A stretch of DNA of 13,376 nucleotides from JBGTKH01 sp041744735 (GTDB lineage: Bacteria > Planctomycetota > Planctomycetia > Pirellulales > Pirellulaceae), in NCBI GenBank assembly GCA_041744735.1, contig JBGTKH010000015.1, forward strand, positions 1-13,376, written 5' to 3'. Below, one piece after another: positions 1-6,019 of this stretch. Under the pieces are notes generated by a model, which saw only the letters and a list, made by a program, of their open reading frames with translations, made no database searches and had not been told where the DNA came from. Position 1 is the stretch's first letter, and every line of letters begins with the position of its first letter. The translations under genes were made by a program, and so were the position numbers.

Positions 1-75
1 GGTCGGGCCGAGCACTTTCGTGCCGCCCAGAAGGTCGGCAATATCCAAGTTAGCGGCGTTGGTGCTGGTTGCCAT
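1..75 (-). CDS. N-terminus of a probable Xre/MbcA/ParS-type antitoxin (partial, runs off the window)
   Basis: Reading the minus strand from ATG at 75-73 gives 25 open codons to the window edge. The peptide contains NLDIADLLGGTKVLGPT. A leucine followed by GG.KVLG near the N-terminus resembles the start of antitoxins with an Xre/MbcA/ParS toxin-binding (DUF2384) domain, which usually partner RES-type toxins. Only the first 25 residues are visible, so the family call is an inference from a short motif. The AGAAG about 5 bases upstream of the ATG could serve as a weak ribosome site. It points away from the other genes here, so any partner toxin would lie to the left of the window. It could also be an unrelated small protein. 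Confidence 0.4.
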   Translation of the reverse strand, partial: MATSTNAANLDIADLLGGTKVLGPT

Positions 76-171
76 AGGACTTCTATGTTACTGCCGCTGG
101 GCTAGAAAGCAAGGGCCGGCGCTGGAGGGTTGGGTGGCACTTTGGTGCTGCCATCGAGAACGCCGAAATGA
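76..171. other. Short gap with a weak palindrome
   Basis: No gene is visible. A small imperfect hairpin GGTGGCAC-TTTG-GTGCTGCC lies at 133-152 and pairs throughout if G-U pairs are allowed. It resembles debris of the short palindromic repeats common between genes in planctomycetes. No convincing promoter was seen. Confidence 0.3.
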
Positions 172-384
172 ACCTCGTCGGCCGTGATGGAAAGTTATGA
201 CTGCGATCCCACGACCGGAGCCTACGTCGAAACCGTGGCGGTTGGCCACGCCCTGCCAGACATGCCCATGTTCCTCGAGCCCAACGGCTGCGTCATGGTG
301 CCCCTGGAAGCCACGTACGAAACAGCGTTTGCCGTCATGCCCAGAAGATGGCGAACCGTGCTCGCGCCTTCAATGTCAAACTGA
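172..384 (+). pseudogene. C-terminal remnant of a large planctomycete hypothetical protein
   Basis: The frame is open from 172, after a TGA at 169-171, to the stop at 382-384. It encodes about 70 residues including YDCDPTTGAYVETVAVGHAL, then LPDMPMFLEPNG, VPLEATYETAF and MPRRWRTVL. From memory, this pattern (polar ...YVE.VAVG..LPDMPLFL......VPLEATY..A....P.RWR.VL) is the C-terminal end of a family of roughly 250-residue planctomycete proteins that begin MPIHDWTRV and are annotated as hypothetical or DUF4058-like. Nothing of the first ~180 residues is present upstream, so this is a truncated relic and not a functional gene. The internal GTG at 184 has no ribosome site worth noting. The family name is uncertain, but the C-terminal resemblance is fairly strong. 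Confidence 0.5.
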
Positions 385-410
385 GTCCCATCGAATGGTA
401 CAATTGGCGC

Positions 411-485
411 ATGGCCCGGTTTCACCCCAACAAAGAAATCAACGAAGTTATCGAGTACGCCGTGTCGTTGGGATGGAGGTACACA
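411..485 (+). pseudogene. N-terminal remnant of a HicA-like small protein
   Basis: From ATG at 411 the frame reads MARFHPNKEINEVIEYAVSL then GWRYTL. This resembles the start of short proteins of the form MA..P.KEI.E.I..A...GWR, which continue with a GHAWG-type core and look like HicA-type toxins or their relatives. After about 25 codons the sequence passes into a 104-bp stretch (486-589) that is antisense to a TIR-domain gene, so the remaining ~50 residues of the expected protein are missing and the frame runs on with low-complexity residues to a stop at 576-578. The break is sharp, which suggests a recombination or insertion event. No Shine-Dalgarno sequence is obvious. The HicA relation is an inference from 25 residues. 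Confidence 0.4.
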
Positions 486-589
486 TTGGCCCGACGACCA
501 GCACCAACCGCTCGCGCGCGGCGACCGCGTCCTGAATTCCCTGGTGAAACGTCAGCCCGCGCGACGGCATCGCCATAAGGTCAAACCAA
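486..589 (-). pseudogene. Detached fragment of a TIR-domain gene (copy of 1840-1943)
   Basis: On the minus strand this 104-bp piece encodes WFDLMAMPSRGLTFHQGIQD followed by AVAARERLVLVVGP. This is the central part of a TIR domain of the type found in planctomycete signalling proteins. It aligns without gaps to 1840-1943, with about five mismatches (C/T, G/A and three near the 571-580 block). Neither the start nor the rest of the TIR domain is present around it. It lies inside the HicA-like remnant. The left edge of the homology coincides, within a few bases, with the site where a MITE-like element entered the other copy. Confidence 0.75.
486..589. repeat. Direct repeat, copy 1 (copy 2 at 1840-1943)
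   Basis: The two 104-bp copies are in the same orientation, ungapped and about 95% identical. Both are internal pieces of a TIR-domain gene on the minus strand. Being about 1.35 kb apart and flanking the intact higBA genes, they could mediate deletion of higBA by recombination, although 104 bp is short for this. Confidence 0.8.
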
Positions 590-605
590 GAAGGAAAAGA
601 GGGCA

Positions 606-629
606 GTTCCCAATAAGGGAACATTGTTC
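606..629. promoter_or_regulatory. Overlapping inverted repeats upstream of higBA (candidate operator)
   Basis: GTTCCC-AATAA-GGGAAC (606-622) is a perfect 6-bp inverted repeat. It shares an arm with GAAC-ATT-GTTC (619-629). The pair lies 36-59 bases before the higB start. Toxin-antitoxin operons of this kind are usually repressed by the HTH antitoxin, alone or with its toxin, binding such repeats near the promoter. The symmetry is visible. The operator role is inferred. Confidence 0.4.
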
Positions 630-664
630 TTGACCGCAGCGCGGGAGCATGGTAGAAGGGGAAA

Positions 665-958
665 ATGCGGGTCATCTCGAAGAGAACGCTCAAAGACTAC
701 TGGCAGCAAGAGCCGGCCACGAAAGCGACTTTGGAGGCCTGGTACGCGGAAGCCAGGAACGCCGAGTGGTCTTCGCCTGCAGAGGTCAAGGCGAGCTACG
801 GTACGGCCAGCATCTTGAAGAATGGCCGCGTCGTGTTCAATATCTGCGGAAACAAATACCGGTTGGTAGTGTGGATCAACTATGACTTCCACACCATCTA
901 CATCCGGTTTGTGGGAACTCACAAGGAGTATGATGAAATCGATGCCCAAACGATCTGA
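665..958 (+). CDS. higB: HigB-family toxin (RelE-like mRNA interferase)
   Basis: This 97-residue protein matches the HigB_toxin family over its whole length. It has the N-terminal MRVISKRTLKDYW and a tryptophan-rich helix (LEAWYAEARNAEW, 23-35). The core motifs are GRVVFNICGNKYRLV (54-68) and IYIRFVGTHKEYD (78-90). Members of the family are ribosome-dependent endoribonucleases that cut mRNA during translation and are neutralised by an antitoxin from the same operon. The start is fixed by AAGGGG at 656-661, three bases before the ATG. The stop overlaps the antitoxin gene, giving the toxin-first order typical of higBA. Length and motifs look intact, so the toxin is probably active. An inverted repeat at 606-629 may be the operator. 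Substrate and target preference cannot be read from sequence. Confidence 0.9.
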   Translation: MRVISKRTLKDYWQQEPATKATLEAWYAEARNAEWSSPAEVKASYGTASILKNGRVVFNICGNKYRLVVWINYDFHTIYIRFVGTHKEYDEIDAQTI

Positions 959-1412
959 CCGAAGGCGCAAAGCCTTGAAACCAAGAGTCATCAAGACACC
1001 ATCGCAGTACGACGCGACGCTGGCCCGCATCGAGGAGATTTTCGACGCCAAGCCAGGCACCGCCAAGGGCGAGGAGTTGGAGCTTCTACTGTTGCTGGTG
1101 GAAACTTACGAGGATGCCGCGTACCCAATCGACTTGCCCGACCCGATTGCGGCGTTGCGGTTCCGCATGGAGCAAGAGGGCCTCAGGCCCAAAGACCTGA
1201 TCCCGTACATCGGCAGCAAAAGTAAGGTGTCAGAAGTCCTCAACGGGCAACGCCCCTTGAGCCTGACCATGATCCGCAAACTCGTCATGGGATTGCGTCT
1301 CCCGGCCGAAGTGGCGCTCCAGGCGACGGGTGACTCGCCGGCGCGCCGCACCATCCCAGACGCGCGCGACCGACGCGTGCAAGCCGGTCGCCGGACGAGG
1401 TCTTCCAGATAA
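933..1412 (+). CDS. higA: HigA-family antitoxin with Xre-type HTH and an atypical basic C-terminal tail
   Basis: The protein has about 159 residues. The N-terminal half (residues 22-70, TPSQYDATLARIEEIFDAKP onward to YPIDLPDP) is the usual partner-binding region of HigA antitoxins that accompany HigB_toxin proteins. Residues 75-130 form an Xre-type helix-turn-helix (LRFRMEQEGLRPKDLIPYIG, then SEVLNGQRPLSL and LRLPAEVALQ). The start is chosen at 933 because AAGGAG at 923-928 lies four bases upstream. ATG 930 is too close and ATG 942 rather far. The gene overlaps higB by 26 bases, so the two are translationally coupled. Relatives end near LPAEVLLQ. Here another 29 mostly basic residues follow, and from about 1385 the DNA is antisense remains of a TIR gene, so the tail was probably acquired through rearrangement. 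Antitoxin function is likely retained, since both main parts are complete. Confidence 0.88.
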   Translation: MKSMPKRSDRRRKALKPRVIKTPSQYDATLARIEEIFDAKPGTAKGEELELLLLLVETYEDAAYPIDLPDPIAALRFRMEQEGLRPKDLIPYIGSKSKVSEVLNGQRPLSLTMIRKLVMGLRLPAEVALQATGDSPARRTIPDARDRRVQAGRRTRSSR

Positions 1413-1571
1413 AACGCAAGCTGCGCCCCGGAAATCCTCGCAGTGGATCACCTTCAGCTCATCGGGAACGAGGGGCTAATCGCCTTGCCGCAGGATCGTC
1501 GTGACCGCCTTGTCGGCCTGGAGTGCGAACTGCGACTGCTGCCGAACGTAATCCGGCAGAGCGGCTCTTGG

Positions 1572-1834
1572 CTTGGCCATTGCCCACTTCGCAACGGAAT
1601 GCCGCCGACGCCAGTCGGTGGTGGCTTACACATTTGGTTACAAAAACCACGACATCCCGATCTGTGGATGCCACCGACGCCAGTCGGTTGGAGGTTTCAC
1701 TTAGTGGTTGAGCGAGGCACCGGCCGACTGACGACGCCAGCTTCAGTCCGTTGTCGTTTGCTTTGTTAGCCAATTGCATCACCGACTACCGACTTGCGTC
1801 GGTAGTTTGCCAACGAGTTGTGGGTAATGGTCAG
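1572..1834. mobile_element. MITE-like non-autonomous element inserted in the TIR gene
   Basis: The 263-bp element has no coding capacity of its own. It is bounded by a 9-bp direct repeat with one mismatch (GGCTCTTGG 1563-1571, GGCTTTTGG 1835-1843), the expected target-site duplication. Its ends are inverted repeats: TGGCCATTGCCCAC at 1574-1587, and TGACCATTACCCAC read from 1833 back to 1820, matching at 12 of 14 positions. Removing the element plus one duplicate joins TIR codon 74 to the next codon in frame, which confirms the borders. Inside are three CCGAC-N4-GTCGG hairpins. No transposase is present, so it must have been moved by one encoded elsewhere. The transposase family cannot be assigned from this window. 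Confidence 0.85.
1605..1805. repeat. Three CCGAC-N4-GTCGG hairpins inside the MITE-like element
   Basis: CCGACGCCAGTCGG occurs at 1605-1618 and 1674-1687. CCGACTTGCGTCGG occurs at 1789-1802, and there the stem extends to 8 bp (CTACCGAC...GTCGGTAG, 1786-1805). A degraded, weakly palindromic relative lies at about 1729-1754. Spacing between units is 69 and 115 bp, and the intervening sequences are unrelated. Confidence 0.75.
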
Positions 1835-2084
1835 GGCTTTTGGCCCGACGACCAGCACCAACCGCTCGCGCGCGGCGACCGCGTCCTGAATTTCCTGGTA
1901 AAACGTCAGCCCGCGCGACGGCATCGCAATGCGGTCAAACCAAACCTCGAATCCGCGGCCCGTGAGATCCCGGTGCAGCCGGACAACGAAGGTGGTGGCC
2001 GGGTCGAACGGATCGGCGTCATCACCGCGCGCGTAGGAGAGCAAGATGCTGGGCATGGTCCGATGTCTCGTTTTCTGCTGCTAC

Positions 2085-5000
2085 TCACTCTTCCTTTCGC
2101 ACGAACAGCATGCGCCACCCTTCCGCACGAAGTGCCAGCCAAGGGCCACCAACAGATTTCTCGCCTGGCTCGTAACGGCCTTGCGGCTGTAAGCCCGGTA
2201 AACCAACACCCCACTTATAGCCAAAATTCTGAAGCGTGAGCAGCGGAGCAAATGGGGAAACTGATGGTTCGAAACCTGGCAGCAACCGGCTTCCGTCAGC
2301 GTGAAATCGGCAGAAGCCACCACTGAGAGGTTCCTTCGTTGAAGTTAGTCCGTGCTTTCGCGCCGTAGCGCCTTGCTGGTCCGCCAGGTCACGCAAAGCG
2401 TCATCAATTTCCAATTCCAACTCCTTGCTGGCAATGATGCCTGCTTCATTCGGAGCCAGTTCACGCGTGCGCCTAATCAGGAGGCGACGCAGCTTTCGGA
2501 GGTCGCTTTGCTGTGTTTGAACGATGTCTGCGAGCAATTCAAAAGGCGCATCGGGCGAATAGGGCATCATGCCGATTGGAACCTCATTCGACTTCTGGGA
2601 TCCGCGCAAGCCAGGGATCGCTTTAGCTGATTCTGTGAGCAGTTGTTCAAGTGGGCCGTGACCCGGATGCACACAACCGACACCTGTGGCTGGCACCACT
2701 ACTAAACGACCGGCTGCCAATAATGGGCGAGCATCGGTCATTAGAAAAGCGATCACCTCAGTTGGTAAAAGCGAAGCTTGAGTCATACACCACAACAAAT
2801 GCTTCCCGCTGTCATCTTTCCCTGCGTTAGACAGAATATAGCCCGCCCCTCCCGGTACCTCGCAGATTGCGGCAGGGAGCACGTCCAAGCGTTTGCCGTC
2901 TTGCGTCGGCCCTTTCCAGATTAGTAACAGCATATCGGCATATAAAGACCAGAGACGGATCGCTTGTTTCAAGCCGTCCAGCGTGCGAACCTCAAGGGTG
3001 ACGTTGAACGCACTCGCGATTGTTTGGGCGTTCCGCAGTATCTTTGCAAAATTTCCCCGGCCCCAGAAATCATACGCAACGGCCGCGGAATCGTAGGAAT
3101 CCGGAATTTCCTCCCACAAGCAAAGAAGAGGCTTCACGACCTTTGCATTGGCTTCTTCAAGCGGTACCGATTGTGGTTTCTGAATGGCAGGCTCTTCCCA
3201 ATCACCTCTTGCGATCTCAATTATCCGCTCGCGCCATATCTTGTTCATTTTCGCGAGCTTCGGAGCCCGTTCCTGGATCTCCCCAATTTCCTGGCCGGGC
3301 CCCTCCAAAAGAGAAACAGTGAGGAGAGCCTCGGATACCTCTGTCAACCTTCCCAACGCCGAAGAATAGCTGACAATCTGCAACAGCACGTCTGCCAAAG
3401 GGAGTGCAGGCACTCCGGCAGCCTTCATTAGTTCGTAAGCCTCTTTGGCGTGAGCGAGCGCCTGTTCGGTTTGGCCATTGTCGCTGAGAGCACGAGCAAC
3501 GGCCTGTTTCGAAAATGCCACGTCCTCCGGATGCCCGGAAGCAGACGCCAATGCGTCGGAGGCAAAAGCAACCGCTGTCTCCGAATCTCCCGCACCGCGA
3601 ACGATCTCCGCGATCATCTGGTTTGCCGCCTGTTTGATGATGGCATCCTTCGGATCCTTGCACGCATCCAGCAAAGCTTCCGCTTTTCGCTTCGCGGTGG
3701 CGTGGTCGCCCGAATGAAAGGTCACGCAGGCAACCGTGTAGAGTGCTCCAAGAAGGAGGTGGTTCTCGGGATCTGATTTTTGCGCGAGGCGAACGCCACC
3801 TTCTGCCGCTTCAGTGGCTGCTCGGTGAAAGCCCATGCGCGAGGAACTGTTGGCCATGTTCGCCAATTGGCCGCCGACTCGTCCCGCTTGATGTGCTGTC
3901 TTTACCGAGGCCTCAAGTTCTTGGATTCGGCTGACGGCGTCTTCCTCGTTGTTTGACTTCAAGGCCCAGAGAATCCCCGCACTCATCGCCGCCTGCATGA
4001 GTTCGCCATCTTCGTCGTTGGGATGAGCCCGTGCGTGGGCATCGCAGGCAGTGACCAAGTCGGCGGCTTCGGTGTGTCGATCCTGTTCGCAGAGGAGGAT
4101 GATCAATTCAGACCGCACGACACATGCCTGCGTATTGAGGATCTCCTCCTTGTCGTCCTTTGCATTTTCACAACATTGGAGCGCGGTTCGAAGAGCTGCT
4201 TCTTCTCCATGGCGGTTTCGTTCATCGTGGCACGCGGCAGCTTCTGCCCGGAAATAAAGAACCCGAACGGAGGCGTCTTTGATTTCCCCAATTTTCTTCT
4301 CCGCTTGATCCAAGTAACCTCTGCGATTGCCAATCCCGCGCCGGGACGATGAAAGAAGTCCGAGCGCCAGCAGAACCTCGACTTCTTCCTCTGCGAACTT
4401 TGCGGCTTGGGCGAGGGCAAGACCTTCCTCTAATTCCCGTATGGCTTCGGATCGCCTTTCTTGCCGGGCTAGAGTCTGTGCCAAGTTGAGTTTGGCACGA
4501 ACCTCTTTCTTCTGACTTGCGTCGACCTTTTCTCCCACCTCATGCACGGCCTTGTTGGTGTCGAGAATCTGACGCTCCAATTTCTTGAGGTGTTCTTGGA
4601 GCTGCGATACCCGTGCCTTCAGCTCGCTGGGATTGGACACCTTTTCCCATATCTCCAACCGCCCGAGACAAGCTTGTCGGTGCGCCTGTTGAAGCGCAGC
4701 GATGTCAGCCGGCTCAGGGGAATGCTCGTCGTAGGGATAGTCCTCCGCGCAGACGAACACGTACAAAGGCCGATTCAACTCCTGAGCGATGTCATACTCC
4801 ATTTGGGTGTAACTGCGGCGAGTCTTGTCGGCGGGCTTGTCTCGCGGCTCTGAGCCGTAGCAAATTCCTGCGATGTGAATAACGACGTCGCAGTTCTCAA
4901 TAAGACTGCGCAGCATTTTATCCACTTCGCGGTAATCGGGCGGGAACACCTCCTGATAGACACCGTGACAGCCAATGGTGTCCACTGCTTGCTTCACGAG

Positions 5001-5114
5001 CGCACGAGTGCTTTTCAAATCAGCGCTGGCCGCAGAGATGAAGACTTCTGTGCGTCGGGTCCGTGTTGGTTGCATGCTTTCCATATCCGGTTGCCCTTTG
5101 CGTTGCTTTGCCAT
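2085..5114 (-). CDS. DUF4062 - coiled coil - TPR protein with an unrecognised C-terminal region
   Basis: The frame is intact over 1009 residues. Residues 22-121 form a DUF4062-like domain of the TIR-related fold: EVFISAASADLKSTR (23-37), the region with EVFPPDYREVDKML (55-68), CDVVIHIAGICYGSEP (75-90), then SYTQMEYDIAQELNRPLYVF (101-120). A charged, probably coiled-coil segment follows (about 162-205). About 205-635 is alpha-helical with TPR-like helix pairs, e.g. LNLAQTLARQERRSEAIREL and ALSDNGQTEQALAHAKEAYE. Residues ~660-1009 match no family I recognise. They include a hydrophobic alpha/beta stretch (LYADMLLLIWKG, GRLVVVPATGVGCVHPGHG) and a charged helical part (866-915). No signal peptide or membrane segment was seen. 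No clear ribosome site precedes ATG 5114. ATG 5084 has AAAGGG nine bases upstream and may be the real start. The gene looks less GC-rich than its right-hand neighbours. Role inferred: a sensor/effector in a conflict or signalling system with the adjacent TIR protein. Confidence 0.8.
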   Translation of the reverse strand: MAKQRKGQPDMESMQPTRTRRTEVFISAASADLKSTRALVKQAVDTIGCHGVYQEVFPPDYREVDKMLRSLIENCDVVIHIAGICYGSEPRDKPADKTRRSYTQMEYDIAQELNRPLYVFVCAEDYPYDEHSPEPADIAALQQAHRQACLGRLEIWEKVSNPSELKARVSQLQEHLKKLERQILDTNKAVHEVGEKVDASQKKEVRAKLNLAQTLARQERRSEAIRELEEGLALAQAAKFAEEEVEVLLALGLLSSSRRGIGNRRGYLDQAEKKIGEIKDASVRVLYFRAEAAACHDERNRHGEEAALRTALQCCENAKDDKEEILNTQACVVRSELIILLCEQDRHTEAADLVTACDAHARAHPNDEDGELMQAAMSAGILWALKSNNEEDAVSRIQELEASVKTAHQAGRVGGQLANMANSSSRMGFHRAATEAAEGGVRLAQKSDPENHLLLGALYTVACVTFHSGDHATAKRKAEALLDACKDPKDAIIKQAANQMIAEIVRGAGDSETAVAFASDALASASGHPEDVAFSKQAVARALSDNGQTEQALAHAKEAYELMKAAGVPALPLADVLLQIVSYSSALGRLTEVSEALLTVSLLEGPGQEIGEIQERAPKLAKMNKIWRERIIEIARGDWEEPAIQKPQSVPLEEANAKVVKPLLCLWEEIPDSYDSAAVAYDFWGRGNFAKILRNAQTIASAFNVTLEVRTLDGLKQAIRLWSLYADMLLLIWKGPTQDGKRLDVLPAAICEVPGGAGYILSNAGKDDSGKHLLWCMTQASLLPTEVIAFLMTDARPLLAAGRLVVVPATGVGCVHPGHGPLEQLLTESAKAIPGLRGSQKSNEVPIGMMPYSPDAPFELLADIVQTQQSDLRKLRRLLIRRTRELAPNEAGIIASKELELEIDDALRDLADQQGATARKHGLTSTKEPLSGGFCRFHADGSRLLPGFEPSVSPFAPLLTLQNFGYKWGVGLPGLQPQGRYEPGEKSVGGPWLALRAEGWRMLFVRKEE

Positions 5115-5147
5115 CGTTTAGTAAAGCCACATGACGTGCGTAAAGCG

Positions 5148-5756
5148 GTCACGTCCCAACGGGCCGGGTAGCCGTCCAGCAGCGGGAAGTCGCTTCGGCG
5201 AATCTGCTCCTTGAGGTCGTGCAGTTTGGCGATCAGCTCCGGCTCCGTCTCGCAGTACACGGTGCTGCGGATGGCTTCCGGCACCGCGAGCAGGTCGTCG
5301 GGGTCGCGGAAGTAGAAGAACGCGTGACGGCGCATCTGCGGGTTCTGTAAGACACCGTAGACGATCTCCAGCTCGGTGATGCTCTTGCCCTCGCTGTGGG
5401 ATCGGCTTCCAGCCATTTCCTTCGGCGACATTGGCAGGCTGGAAGCCTACCCCACGGCTGGCGACGCGCTCCGGCAGCTTGGTCGAGACCCAGCCGTACC
5501 GCTCGCCCAGAATGCCGATGAAGAACGGCCGGCAGGAGTCGATTTGGTCCAGGCACACATCGAGGGCCTCATCGTTGTCCGCCTGCTCCTTGGTCACGCC
5601 CCAGCGCAGGTCGATGTCGAAGAGGTGGACGCGATACTTCTCCAGCCGCTCGCGCATGACAGGAAAGACAACCTTCACGAGTTGGTCTCTTTCCGCGTGC
5701 ATGTCGCGGAAAGTTGAGGAGATGAAGACACGGATGGTTTGCCAGGAAGTAGGCAC
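5148..5756 (-). pseudogene. DUF4062 effector domain of a STAND-type protein, frameshifted and truncated
   Basis: From GTG 5756, preceded by GGAG eight bases upstream, the protein starts TIRVFISSTFRDMHAERDQL (residues 7-26) and continues VHLFDIDLRWGVTKEQAD (43-60) and FFIGILGERYGWV (78-90). This is a DUF4062 N-terminus as found ahead of NACHT or other STAND NTPase domains with WD40 or TPR repeats. After residue ~100 a 60-bp hairpin element (5396-5455) is inserted. The homology resumes in another frame with GKSITELEIVYGVLQNP, HAFFYFRDPDDLLAVPEA and PLLDGYPARWDV, ending near 5148. The NTPase and repeat domains expected after this point are missing. Instead the start of the DUF4062-TPR gene follows within about 35 bp. 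The product cannot be functional as a STAND protein. A short DUF4062 peptide of ~100 native residues could still be made. Confidence 0.85.
5396..5455. repeat. 60-bp hairpin element inserted in the DUF4062 gene
   Basis: GGCTTCCAGCC (5404-5414) and GGCTGGAAGCC (5437-5447) form a perfect 11-bp stem. It is extended outward by GTGGG (5396-5400) pairing with CCCAC (5451-5455) across a small internal mismatch. Translated on the minus strand it gives VGFQPANVAEGNGWKPIP, a peptide seen from such repeats when they fall inside genes. The DUF4062 reading frame differs on its two sides, so the element, or its imprecise loss, is the cause of the frameshift. Confidence 0.8.
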
Positions 5757-5875
5757 TGCTCGATCTCCGATTGGTCAAGGGCGGGTGGCTGTGGTAGAGT
5801 CTTTGTGCCTCCAGCCAAGTCATGCCATGTCAGTCAACCTGCTCGCTCGAAGACTCCCTTCGTCCTACTCGTCTT
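5757..5875. other. Gap upstream of the DUF4062 fragment
   Basis: No gene, hairpin or convincing promoter is visible in this stretch. Any promoter of the DUF4062 genes would be expected here on the minus strand, but no good -10/-35 pair stands out. Confidence 0.3.
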
Positions 5876-6019
5876 TCACGGTCCCATCGGCACCGCTTGC
5901 GTCAGATGATTGCCCTCCGGTCCGTCGCCTTGGGAGTTGTGGCCGACGAGCCAGAATTCGTAGGCGACGCCGGGAGTCACGAGGCTGGCGGCGACGACGG
6001 AGACGTCACCCGGCCGAGG
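5876..6019 (-). pseudogene. Possible fibronectin type III-like remnant
   Basis: Directly after the stop of the aspartyl protease gene, the same minus strand is open for about 47 codons and reads VSVVAASLVTPGVAYEFWLV, then GHNSQGDGPEGNHLTQAVP and a stop at 5876-5878. The pattern ..L.PG..Y.F.V...N..G.GP.S is that of the last strands of a fibronectin III domain, common at the end of secreted planctomycete proteins. There is no start codon or ribosome site. It is probably the tail of a lost gene. The match is short, so the call is tentative. Confidence 0.35.

Larger units (their letters stand above)
1385..2056 (-). pseudogene. TIR-domain protein gene, interrupted by a MITE-like element and decayed
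   Basis: From ATG 2056 the minus strand encodes a TIR N-terminus: SILLSYARGDD (3-13), FVVRLHRDLTGRGFEVWFDR (23-42), TFYQEIQDAVAARERLVLVV (51-70) and GPKA. Codon 74 ends at 1835, where a 263-bp element intervenes. The reading resumes at 1562 in the same frame as ALPDYVRQQSQFALQADKAV, TTILRQGD, a TAG stop (1476-1478, where relatives have Tyr), then PLVPDELKVIHCEDF. A frameshift near 1430 follows, and AFYLEDLVRR continues to about 1388. TIR domains of this kind cleave NAD or act in signalling, often with NTPase or repeat domains. Nothing of such a downstream part remains. The start lies 28 bp after the stop of the large DUF4062-TPR gene on the same strand, so both were probably one operon. As it stands the gene can give only a ~96-residue truncated peptide. 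Confidence 0.85.

Noticed and set aside
399..404. TACAAT as a -10 box for the HicA-like remnant
   Set aside because: No -35 hexamer lies at a suitable distance and the gene is truncated.
630..658. Promoter TTGACC-17-TAGAAG in front of higB
   Set aside because: The hexamers are spaced well, but transcription would start at about the higB ATG, leaving no room for the evident ribosome site. The real promoter is probably further left.
1605..1805. CRISPR-like array from the repeated CCGAC-N4-GTCGG units
   Set aside because: There are only three short units with unequal spacing (69 and 115 bp), and they lie within an element with terminal inverted repeats and target duplications.
1751..2239. 162-codon plus-strand frame over the TIR gene and the end of the DUF4062-TPR gene
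   Set aside because: It spans the MITE end, the TIR remnant and the neighbouring gene on the wrong strand, and no family is recognisable.
3217..3663. 148-codon minus-strand frame within the DUF4062-TPR gene
   Set aside because: It lies wholly inside the intact 1009-codon gene in another frame and has a Gly/Arg/Cys-rich shadow composition.
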